Of a stretch of 64,000 nt of DNA, positions 18,796 through 26,803 are shown in pieces. The stretch spans positions 1 through 64,000 of the forward strand of contig NZ_JAFCLU010000009.1 of the NCBI RefSeq assembly GCF_018130385.1, given 5' to 3'. The stretch's first letter is position 1. Every line of letters starts with the position of its first letter. This DNA is from Bradyrhizobium sp. AUGA SZCCT0283. GTDB taxonomy: Bacteria; Pseudomonadota; Alphaproteobacteria; Rhizobiales; Xanthobacteraceae. The position numbers and the translations under genes are program-made. The notes below the pieces were generated by a model. The model searched no databases. It was not told the DNA's origin and saw nothing but the letters and a program-made list of their open reading frames with translations.

Positions 18796-20304
18796 TCACG
18801 GAGCGGAGCCGCTGCAGCCTTGCTCCGCCGGCAGTTCCTCCGCATTGGGGTCGCCCGGTGCCGTCGCCCAGGCCAGTTCGACGAGCGTCACGATCCGCCG
18901 ACCGGCGCCGTCAAGCTGGCAAACGATGAGGCCCTGCTCCTCGATGTAGGTCAGCAGACGCCGTGCACGCCGCAACGAATGTGAGCCATAGGCGCGGGCA
19001 ATCGCTGCATCGCCCGGGCAGGGCCAACCTTCCTTCGCGGCGCGGGCGATCATCATGAAGACGCCCTGCATATCCTCCGGCAGAAGTGAGGCGCGGACCG
19101 AGACATCCTGCCACCCGTCATCCTCTGCCATATCGGAGCCGAGCCCGGCGCGGGCGCGCGTCAGCATGCGACGGAAGTCACCCAGGTCCGGCACGGCCGA
19201 ACCGAGGCCCTCGATCCGGCAGCGGACCACGAACTCCTGATAGAGGACGCCGATGGCGCGGAATCCCGCGTCGGGTTCAGCCATGACGGCGCGCAGAATA
19301 CGGTCCACTTGCTCACGCCGCGCCGCCAGTTCCTCGGCGCTGAGTGGCTGCTCCACCGCTTCGGGACGGACCTCCAGCGCCGCTGACTTCGCCGCCATGA
19401 GCTGGCCGAGGAGGTCTGGCGGCGACCGGCGCTGGGGCCGATTATTCTCGGGCGGCGGCGCTGCCAGGATGATGGCGCGCGCGTCCGGTGTCGCTTCCGG
19501 CAGAGGCATCAGGCGCGGGGTCGCGTTGCGCGGCGTGGTGTCTGTCGGACCGATGCGCAGCCCCAGCGGACGGCGGGAGAGGGCCGGTCCCAGCGCCATG
19601 AATTGCCCGCGCTCCAGATCCCGGAAGGCCTCTGCCTGTCGCCGTTCCATGCCCAGAAGGTCGGCGGCGCGCGCCATGTCGATATCCAGAAAGGTTCGGC
19701 CCATGAGGAAATTGGAGGCCTCGGCCGCGACGTTCTTGGCGAGCTTCGCCAGTCGCTGGGTGGCGATGACCCCCGCAAGCCCGCGTTTGCGGCCACGGCA
19801 CATCAGGTTCGTCATGGCGCCGAGCGAGAGTTTGCGCGTCTCGTCCGAAACCTCGCCGGCGACTGCCGGCGCGAACAGCTGCGCCTCATCCACCACCACC
19901 AGCATCGGGTACCAGTGGTCGCGGGCGACGTCGAAAAGCCCGCCGAGGAAAGCGGCGGCGCGCCGCATCTGGTTCTCGGCGTCGAGCCCCTCGAGATTGA
20001 GCACCGTGGAGACGCGATGGATGCGCGCGCGCTCGCCGGCGACCTGCAGGCCCCGCTCGGTATGGTCCTCGGCGTCGATCAGCAGGTGGCCGAAACGGTC
20101 GGCAAGCGCCACGAAGTCGCCTTCGGGGTCGATGATGGTCTGCTGCACCCAGGGGGCACTCTGTTCCAGCAGCCGGCGCAGCAGATGGGATTTGCCGGAA
20201 CCCGAATTGCCCTGCACCAGCAGGCGGGTCGCCAGCAGTTCCTCAAGGTCCAGGTTAGCCGGGGCGCCTGCCGTCGTGTGTCCCATCTCGATCGCAACGG
20301 TCAT
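18796..20304 (-). CDS. HerA-like P-loop ATPase (DUF87)
   Basis: A 502-residue ATPase of the HerA/FtsK group. Walker A is GNSGSGKSHLL (about residue 38), Walker B VVVDEAQLF with its Asp-Glu pair, and a later ATQRLAKL sensor motif. The C-terminal 170 residues hold a likely winged-helix region (RAYGSHSLRRARRLLTYIEEQGLI). Family members process or pump DNA, sometimes with a nuclease; none is adjacent here. A frame runs upstream to 20469, but the ATG at 20304 (MTVAIEMGHT) has GGGAGA upstream and begins at the conserved domain. It may be a housekeeping paralogue of rhizobia or a defence-related ATPase. Confidence 0.8.
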   Translation of the reverse strand: MTVAIEMGHTTAGAPANLDLEELLATRLLVQGNSGSGKSHLLRRLLEQSAPWVQQTIIDPEGDFVALADRFGHLLIDAEDHTERGLQVAGERARIHRVSTVLNLEGLDAENQMRRAAAFLGGLFDVARDHWYPMLVVVDEAQLFAPAVAGEVSDETRKLSLGAMTNLMCRGRKRGLAGVIATQRLAKLAKNVAAEASNFLMGRTFLDIDMARAADLLGMERRQAEAFRDLERGQFMALGPALSRRPLGLRIGPTDTTPRNATPRLMPLPEATPDARAIILAAPPPENNRPQRRSPPDLLGQLMAAKSAALEVRPEAVEQPLSAEELAARREQVDRILRAVMAEPDAGFRAIGVLYQEFVVRCRIEGLGSAVPDLGDFRRMLTRARAGLGSDMAEDDGWQDVSVRASLLPEDMQGVFMMIARAAKEGWPCPGDAAIARAYGSHSLRRARRLLTYIEEQGLIVCQLDGAGRRIVTLVELAWATAPGDPNAEELPAEQGCSGSAP

Positions 20305-20538
20305 GTCTCGACTCAAAGTCTCCCTGGCGGAGGCGGGCTTTAACAACCTGATCGCAGCCCGTCGAGCGCCCATGGCCGGCGACTCCGTGTTCTCCACGGC
20401 TGGTCGAACGCGATCAGCGCATGGCAATTCGTCGAACGGTCGATTTTGGCGTTCGCAGGCAATCGGCATGTTGTGGCTGAATATGAGTAGATGGAGTCAG
20501 ATAGCCAACTGACAAGATTTTCAGCAAAACGGAGCCAG

Positions 20539-20811
20539 TCAGCGCGGCGAGGACACATTCTTCAACTGCACCAAGAATGTCACTAGCCACGCGCACGCAA
20601 ACATGCCCGCGAGACCAAGCGCCGTCCTGCGATCGATCAAGGACAGGTTTGTCCACCACCATATCCGGTAAAGCCATATTCCTGTCGTGGCTACGCCAAG
20701 CAGGCAGACCAGCACCTTGAGAAAGGACGAGTTCGCGACACCCAAGGCGCCAAACAAGAGCGTTGCTGGAACGAGGAACATCGTGCAGGCGGATATCAAA
20801 GTCTCGTTCAT
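20539..20811 (-). CDS. Small membrane protein of unknown function
   Basis: About 90 residues with three predicted membrane segments (TMFLVPATLLFGALGVAN, VLVCLLGVATTGIWLYRIWW, ALGLAGMFACAWLVTFLV). The start ATG at 20811 has GAGG upstream and is preferred over a codon at 20838. I do not recognise the family. It stands alone between the HerA-like ATPase and the Mg-ATPase. The 220 bases on to 21030 show nothing recognisable. Confidence 0.55.
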   Translation of the reverse strand: MNETLISACTMFLVPATLLFGALGVANSSFLKVLVCLLGVATTGIWLYRIWWWTNLSLIDRRTALGLAGMFACAWLVTFLVQLKNVSSPR

Positions 20812-21030
20812 GGGCCTCAAGACATCAACGAATCGCAAGCTACATATGCAGTTTGCAGCAACCTGTATCCTTCTGGAAGGGACACCGATGCGACTGATAC
20901 TTGGCTTGCGCCGCTCACGATGCGTTCATCCAATCAAGTCTGAACGAGGAATGACGAAATCTCAATGGGTTTGCGGTTGACAGATCCTCGCCAACGGACA
21001 GCCGCCCGCTCGTGGCGTCAACAGCGGTCA

Positions 21031-23604
21031 TCACCCGTGCGGCGATTGTCGCTTTCGCATTGACTTTCGGCCGTAGAACCAGGCCTTGGCTCCTTCCGTA
21101 GCGGCAATGTAGCCAAGGACGATAGCGAGGACTGTGCTCATCTGGAGAGCGGATAGTGGCACGAAGCCAAAGATCGAGCTCAAGGAGCCGATGAACGGAA
21201 TCGCGAGAGTCCCGGCGGCAACCACAAGCGTGGTCCATAACAGCAAGCGACTGGGCCTGCTGCGAAAAGCCGGTCTGTGTGTTCGCAGGACAAGCACGAC
21301 GGCGAGTTCGGTCAGCAGCGAGACTGTGAACCAGAATGTTTGAAACGTCGGCTGGTCGGCATGAAAGACCAGCAGCAGCGCCGCGAATGTCACGAGATCG
21401 AAGACCGAGCTAATCAGTCCAAAGACGATCATGAAACGCCGGATGTCCTTGATGTTCCAGCGCTGAGGCCGACGTAGGCGGTCAGGATCGACATTGTCGC
21501 TTGAGATCGCAATCGACGGCAGGTCGGAAAGGAAATTGTTCAGCAGGATCTGCTTGGCCGCCAGCGGCAGGAACGGAAGCAGCGGTGCGGCCAGCGCCAT
21601 GCTCAGCATGTTTCCGAAGTTCGCGCTGGTGGTGATCGAGATATATTTGAGCGTGTTGGCGAAGGTCCGGCGTCCGTCCTCGACGCCGCTGCGCAAGCAG
21701 TCGAGATCGCGGCTCAGGAGGATAATGTCGGCACTCTCGCGCGCGACATCCACGGCCTCCTCAACCGAGATGCCGACATCGGCCGCATGCAGGGCCGGTG
21801 CGTCGTTGATGCCGTCGCCGAGATATCCGACCGAGTGCCCGGTCTTCTGCAAGGCGCGGACGACCCGCTCCTTCTGTTGAGGATCGATTTCAACGAAAAG
21901 GTCGGTGCGTGGCGCGAGGTGCCATAACGCCTCATCTCTGAGTTTACCCAGAGCGTCGCCGGTCAGCATCGACTTCGGATTGAGACCGACGGCCTTGGCC
22001 AGATGTGCCGTCACATGGCGGTTGTCTCCGCTGATCACCTTGATGCGAATACCGAGCTGGGCGAGATCGTGGATCGTCCGTTGCGCTTCTGCTTTGGGCG
22101 GGTCGGAGAAGATCAGAAAGCCACAAAACGTCATGTCCTGCTCTTGATCTCGTCCATAGCGCGGCTTGGCCGCGACCCTGCGCGTAGCCACAGCCAGGAC
22201 CCGGAACCCCTCGGTTCCCTTCGCCTCAAAAACCCTATCGAGTTCGGTGCGCAATGCAGGCGTAAGGGGGATATCGGCGGCATCGCGCCGGATCGACGAG
22301 CAGATATCGAGCACATTGGAAAATGCGCCCTTGGTAACGATGAGATGCTCTGTTTGATTGCCGTCTTCCGCCACCACGATGGTCAGCCGGCGGCGAAGAA
22401 AATCGTACGGAATTTCGTCGATCTTGGTGAAGCCGTGCGTCGTCAAGCCTGCGCTGCTCCCCGCGGCCATGATCGCGGCATCGAGCGGATTTTCGATGCC
22501 GTTCTCGAACGCCGCGTTGAGGAAGGCAAGCCGGCTGATTTCGGCGGATGGCCGATTGTCCGCATCCAACGCACCATTGAGAACGATGATACCCTCCGTC
22601 AGGGTACCGGTCTTGTCGGTGCACAGAATATCCATGCTGCCAAGGTTCTCGATGGCTTCCAGGCGGCGGACGATGACGCCCCGCCGGCCCATATCTCGGG
22701 CGCCCGCGGCCAGAGTCACACTGACGATCGCCGGCAACAGCTCGGGAGATAGGCCGACTGCAAGCGCAACGGCAAACAGGAGGGACTCGATCGCCGGACG
22801 ACCGAGAAGCAGATTCACCGTGAGGACGAACAGAACGATGACGACCATCGCGCGAAGTAAAAGGTATCCGAACTGACGAACGCCGCGCCCGAAATCCGTC
22901 TCGGGCTCGCGGGTTCCAAGCCGTGCCGCGATTGCGCCAAACGTGGTCCGGAGACCTGTTTCGACGACAAGCACCTTCGCCGTGCCGCTTTGGACGGATG
23001 CGCCGAGAAAGACTGCATTTGTCCGAGCAGAAACTGCCGCCTCAGCCTTTATGATCCCAGGCTGTTTCTCGACCGGAAAGGATTCGCCTGTCATGCTCGC
23101 TTCGCTGACCAGGAAGTCCACAGCCTCGATCACAAGGCCATCGGCCGGGATCAAATTCCCCGCGGACAGCTGGATGATATCGCCGGGCACGATTGTGCTG
23201 ACAGGCACGACCCGTTCGACGCCGTCGCGCACGACGCGACATGTCAGTGCCAAGCTGCGTTTCAGCTCCTCGACAGCCGCCGACGCGCGATACTCCTGAA
23301 AAAAGCCGAGCAGGGTGCTTCCAAGCACAATCGCCAGAACGATGGTCGAGTCCATCCACTGTTGCAGCACCAAGGAGATCGCCGCGGCGAATATCAGAAT
23401 GAGGACGAGAGGGCTTTCGAATTGCCGCAGAAACAAACGAAGCGCGCTTAGGCGCGATGAGTCTTCCACGACGTTGGGACCCACCAGGCGAAGCAACGCG
23501 ATAGCTTTCTCCGATGAAAGGCCGCCTGGACCCGATCCCAAGGTGGTCATCAGCGCAGTGGCGTCCTGGCTCCAGTAGGGGGGATCAAGGCATGGATCGC
23601 TCAT
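21031..23604 (-). CDS. mgtA: Magnesium-translocating P-type ATPase (MgtA type)
   Basis: An 857-residue P3B-type ATPase. It has an actuator domain with the MTGES motif, the phosphorylation motif DKTGTLT (CTDKTGTLTEG), the hinge GDGINDAP and about ten membrane segments, the last set carrying KQILLNNFLSDLPS as in MgtA/MgtB. It imports Mg2+ using the membrane potential and ATP. Its ATG overlaps the stop of a broken glucokinase gene (ATGA), so it is transcribed with the beta-glucosidase unit. No Mg-responsive leader is visible upstream, which fits expression from the distal FixK box instead. Confidence 0.92.
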   Translation of the reverse strand: MSDPCLDPPYWSQDATALMTTLGSGPGGLSSEKAIALLRLVGPNVVEDSSRLSALRLFLRQFESPLVLILIFAAAISLVLQQWMDSTIVLAIVLGSTLLGFFQEYRASAAVEELKRSLALTCRVVRDGVERVVPVSTIVPGDIIQLSAGNLIPADGLVIEAVDFLVSEASMTGESFPVEKQPGIIKAEAAVSARTNAVFLGASVQSGTAKVLVVETGLRTTFGAIAARLGTREPETDFGRGVRQFGYLLLRAMVVIVLFVLTVNLLLGRPAIESLLFAVALAVGLSPELLPAIVSVTLAAGARDMGRRGVIVRRLEAIENLGSMDILCTDKTGTLTEGIIVLNGALDADNRPSAEISRLAFLNAAFENGIENPLDAAIMAAGSSAGLTTHGFTKIDEIPYDFLRRRLTIVVAEDGNQTEHLIVTKGAFSNVLDICSSIRRDAADIPLTPALRTELDRVFEAKGTEGFRVLAVATRRVAAKPRYGRDQEQDMTFCGFLIFSDPPKAEAQRTIHDLAQLGIRIKVISGDNRHVTAHLAKAVGLNPKSMLTGDALGKLRDEALWHLAPRTDLFVEIDPQQKERVVRALQKTGHSVGYLGDGINDAPALHAADVGISVEEAVDVARESADIILLSRDLDCLRSGVEDGRRTFANTLKYISITTSANFGNMLSMALAAPLLPFLPLAAKQILLNNFLSDLPSIAISSDNVDPDRLRRPQRWNIKDIRRFMIVFGLISSVFDLVTFAALLLVFHADQPTFQTFWFTVSLLTELAVVLVLRTHRPAFRSRPSRLLLWTTLVVAAGTLAIPFIGSLSSIFGFVPLSALQMSTVLAIVLGYIAATEGAKAWFYGRKSMRKRQSPHG

Positions 23605-23954
23605 TTACGAATCCAATTTTCAGCGTTCGTCCAACGTCTGGCAACTATCGTGGAAAATCCGTTGGCGGCGCGCAACCCCGCGGCACCAATCGCCCAGGGA
23701 TTGTTGGTGAGCTCGCCGCGGCCGCTCTGTATCGGGCCGGGATTTCCGGGAATCGCGGCCTGAATCAAGTCGGCTCCGGGCTGCTTTCCCAGATGCGCCA
23801 CGAGAGCTGCACGAAAGCTGCAGTGGTTGCCGAGAGCCATACGGGTAATCTTGCGCACTATTCCAGCGGGCAGAATTGCAAAGCGCGCGCTGGTGCCTCC
23901 GATGTCCGCAAGCAGCACGCTTTGGGGGGCTTGTTCTGAGGAAACCGCTTTCAT
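23601..23954 (-). pseudogene. glk: Truncated glucokinase, N-terminal third only
   Basis: From MKAVSSEQAPQ the frame gives VLLADIGGTSARFAIL, the phosphate-binding start of glucokinases, then QSGRGELTNNPWAIGAAGLRAANGF, another Glk block. Coding identity ends there after about 105 residues; a short unrelated tail (ARRWTNAENWIRK) leads into the mgtA start. A normal Glk is about 320 residues and needs the C-terminal ATP and glucose sites, so this product cannot be an active kinase. Its start overlaps the beta-glucosidase stop and its stop overlaps the mgtA start, so the reading frame is still coupled. A deletion fused glk to the mgtA leader. Confidence 0.75.
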
Positions 23955-25321
23955 CTTTGTCGTGCGGCCTTGATCAGATCCCGGTACCAGTGGAATGAGG
24001 TCTTGGGAAAACGCCGCAGCGACGCATAATCGACGTAGGTCAGGCCGAAACGAATACTGTATCCCGACTCCCATTCGAAATTGTCGAGCAGGGACCAAAC
24101 AAAGTAGCCTCTGATATCGGCGCCGCTGGCGGCGGCGGAATTCATGGCCCCGACATAGGCGGCCAGAAACTCTATCCGCTCCGAATCGATTACCGCTCCG
24201 GTTTCGTCGGGCTTGTCGTAACTGCCATATCCATTTTCAAGAACGTAAATTGGCAGACCGTACTTCTCATGGACGGTCCGCAGCGTGTCGCGAAAGGCTT
24301 CCGGATTGATTGGCCATCCTATCGGGGTGAGCGGAACCCCCGTCGGCTTCTCACCGAACGCGAACCCCAACATGGAATTCGGCTGCGCTCTCACATATAC
24401 TGGGCTGTAATGATTTAGTCCGAGCCAGTCGACCGGACGACAAATGCGTGCCATGTCGCCCGGCTGGACGTGTGGATCGACGGCAGGCCGCATGAGGAAT
24501 GGATATTCGCCGCGGCATTGCGGATCGGGGAAAGCCCAATTCCAATAGGTGCCCAGTCGTTCGGCCGCGACCGCATCGGCCTCGTCGACACTCGCGGGCC
24601 AGCACGGCTGAAAATTGTGAATGCACCCGATTGATGCGCCGGGGACTTTTTCCCGGATCACATCCACGGCCGCACCATGGGCGAGATTCACGTGGTGTAT
24701 CGCCCGGTGAAGATTGTCTTCGCTGGTCGGGTCTCGCTTGCCGATGGAGCGGCTGAACAGATTGAAGATCGACGGTTCGTTGAATGTCGCGAAATGTTTG
24801 ACGCGATCGCCAAAACGCGTTGCGATCAGCGTGGTATAGTCGGCGAACCATGTCACCGCCTCCCGATTCATCCATCCGCCGAGATCCTCCAGCGCCTGTG
24901 GCAGGTCCCAGTGATACAGGCACAGCCATGGTTCGATACCGGCGGCCAGCAGCTCATCGATCAGCCGATCGTAAAATAGGAGGCCGGGTTCGTTCACCGA
25001 CCCTCGCCCTTGCGGTAACACGCGTGGCCAGGCAACGGAGAACCGATAGGCCTGAACGCCCAGCAATTTCATCAGGGCAACATCTTCCCGGTAGCGATGG
25101 TAGTGATCGCATGCAACGTCACCGGTGTCGTGATTCTTGATCTCCCCCTTTTGACCGTAGACGTCCCAGATGCTCGGCCCTCGGCCGTCCTCTCTTGTTG
25201 CCCCCTCGATCTGGAAACTTGACGTGGAGACTCCCCAGATGAAATCCGGACGCAGGTTAGCTGTTGAGGGAAGCTCCGATGCGGGCATGATTGAACCGTC
25301 TGATCTCTGATTGTCTCTCAT
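23951..25321 (-). CDS. Family 1 glycoside hydrolase, beta-glucosidase
   Basis: A 456-residue GH1 enzyme that hydrolyses beta-linked glucosides in the cytoplasm. The acid/base Glu is in TFNEPSIF and the nucleophile Glu in YVLENGYG; substrate-site motifs FIWGVSTSSFQIEGA and FEWESGYSIRFGL are intact. There is no signal peptide. I use ATG 25321 because a FixK-like box lies 65 bases upstream; a TTG at 25352-25354 or ATG at 25288 is possible. It forms a coupled unit with the glucokinase remnant and mgtA. Glucose release followed by glucokinase would have been the original logic. Confidence 0.92.
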   Translation of the reverse strand: MRDNQRSDGSIMPASELPSTANLRPDFIWGVSTSSFQIEGATREDGRGPSIWDVYGQKGEIKNHDTGDVACDHYHRYREDVALMKLLGVQAYRFSVAWPRVLPQGRGSVNEPGLLFYDRLIDELLAAGIEPWLCLYHWDLPQALEDLGGWMNREAVTWFADYTTLIATRFGDRVKHFATFNEPSIFNLFSRSIGKRDPTSEDNLHRAIHHVNLAHGAAVDVIREKVPGASIGCIHNFQPCWPASVDEADAVAAERLGTYWNWAFPDPQCRGEYPFLMRPAVDPHVQPGDMARICRPVDWLGLNHYSPVYVRAQPNSMLGFAFGEKPTGVPLTPIGWPINPEAFRDTLRTVHEKYGLPIYVLENGYGSYDKPDETGAVIDSERIEFLAAYVGAMNSAAASGADIRGYFVWSLLDNFEWESGYSIRFGLTYVDYASLRRFPKTSFHWYRDLIKAARQR

Positions 25322-25386
25322 TGGCCGCCCATGCAACCAGGGCGCGAGCCGCAATTTTAATAATCCGACCGAACGCGAAGACGATC

Positions 25387-25400
25387 TTGAGATATATCAA
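25387..25400. promoter_or_regulatory. FixK/FNR box between two divergent glycoside hydrolase genes
   Basis: TTGAGATATATCAA, a TTGA-N6-TCAA palindrome, lies 65 bases before the beta-glucosidase start and 59 bases before the opposite gene. It could serve both directions. One inner base departs from consensus. Confidence 0.65.
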
Positions 25401-25459
25401 GAATTATCGACGGACCGATGCGATAAATTACTTGGTTATTTGACCGCTGGGGTATTCGA

Positions 25460-26797
25460 TTGAAAAGGACAAAATGGGGTGGCATCGCCGACGGTCGCTT
25501 CCGAGGAAGCGGGTTTTTTCGCGTTGACGAACATGACGGTGTGTTTTGGCTGGTCGATCCCGACGGAGGGCGTTTCCTTTCCAAGGGCGTAAATACCGTC
25601 CGCTTCGATCAGGATCACGTCGGAAGCAGCAATCGCGTACCATATGCCGACACGTGCCTGAAGAAATACGGCAGCCAGCATATCTGGCGTACGTCGGTGG
25701 CCGACCGGCTGACGAGTTGGAAGTTCAACACGCTCGGCTGCTGGTCGGATGAACTTGTCGCCACCGCAGGATCGTCGCTGCTAGCGATCGCACCCAGTGC
25801 TGCACTCGGCGCCACGTTCCGGCTACACCGGCGCGACCAGATCTTTCCCGATGTGTTCGATCCCGCATTTTCCGCGCACATCCGGGAGAGCGCGAAGAAT
25901 CATTGCGCAAAGCGGCGCAATGAGGCCGGATTACTCGGTACATTCATCGACAACGAACTGTATTGGTCACCCGATTGGCGAGGGGCCGACGAACTATTGA
26001 CGCTGTTTCTGAACCTGCCATCTCACCGTCCGGGCCGGGTCGCGGCGATTGCAAGATTACAGGAGCACTATCGGGATTTTTCCCAGTTCAACGCAGTCTG
26101 GCGCACGCCGGCGCGATCATGGGAAGAACTCGGCTCAATCGGACGTATCGAAGCGCCGTTCTTCAGAATGCCGCCTGGCGGCCTGAACGACGCGCTTGAG
26201 ACCAAAGCTAACCTCGCCAATCCAGCCCGCGCGGCATTTTCCGCCGATTGCGATGCCTTTGTTGCGGTCGTCGCCGAGCAATATTTCGCGTCGTGCGTCT
26301 CGGCCATCAAGGCTGTTGACCCCAACCATCTCGTGATTGGCTCCCGGTTCGGCTACCAGCCGCAATCCGGTGTGATTGCAGCAGCCGGCCGCTACCTCGA
26401 TGTGATCTCGTTCAATTGCTATCACCTCGACGCCGGTCCAGTTATCGATGCTTATGCGGAATGTGGCAAGCCGTGCCTGATTTCCGAGTTCTCGTTCCGC
26501 GGCGACGATTCAGGCCTGCCCAATACCAGCGGTGCCGGACCGCGGGTGGCAAGCCAGGTCGAGCGCGCCCAGAGCTTCGAACGCTACGTTTCCGCTGCGC
26601 TGCGAAAACCGTCCATAGTCGGATATCACTGGTTCGAGCATGCCGATCAGCCAGCGGAGGGACGCTTCGACGGCGAGAATTCGAATTTCGGCATGGTGAC
26701 AATCGAAGATGACGTCTATGCGGAGCTGACTGAAGCGATGACCCGGGTCAATGCGGCGGCGGAGCAAATTCATGCGGAGGCCGCCCACGCCGAATAG
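25460..26797 (+). CDS. Clan GH-A glycoside hydrolase, agarase-like
   Basis: A 445-residue protein with a TIM-barrel hydrolase pattern: GVFWLVDPDGGRFLSKGVNTVRF near the N-terminus (as in agarase-like and GH5-like proteins), a candidate acid/base Glu in FIDNELYW and a candidate nucleophile Glu in CLISEFSFRG. There is no secretion signal. The only in-frame start is TTG at 25460; a stop lies 36 bases upstream in the frame and no ATG follows near the conserved start. It is divergent from the beta-glucosidase around a shared FixK box, suggesting both use an internal glycan or glucoside pool. Polymer specificity cannot be told. Confidence 0.7.
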   Translation: MKRTKWGGIADGRFRGSGFFRVDEHDGVFWLVDPDGGRFLSKGVNTVRFDQDHVGSSNRVPYADTCLKKYGSQHIWRTSVADRLTSWKFNTLGCWSDELVATAGSSLLAIAPSAALGATFRLHRRDQIFPDVFDPAFSAHIRESAKNHCAKRRNEAGLLGTFIDNELYWSPDWRGADELLTLFLNLPSHRPGRVAAIARLQEHYRDFSQFNAVWRTPARSWEELGSIGRIEAPFFRMPPGGLNDALETKANLANPARAAFSADCDAFVAVVAEQYFASCVSAIKAVDPNHLVIGSRFGYQPQSGVIAAAGRYLDVISFNCYHLDAGPVIDAYAECGKPCLISEFSFRGDDSGLPNTSGAGPRVASQVERAQSFERYVSAALRKPSIVGYHWFEHADQPAEGRFDGENSNFGMVTIEDDVYAELTEAMTRVNAAAEQIHAEAAHAE

Positions 26798-26803
26798 TGG
26801 TCG

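Noticed and set aside
20079..20469. Longer start for the HerA-like ATPase (20469)
   Set aside because: The extension has no conserved sequence and no ribosome site; ATG 20304 has one and begins the domain.
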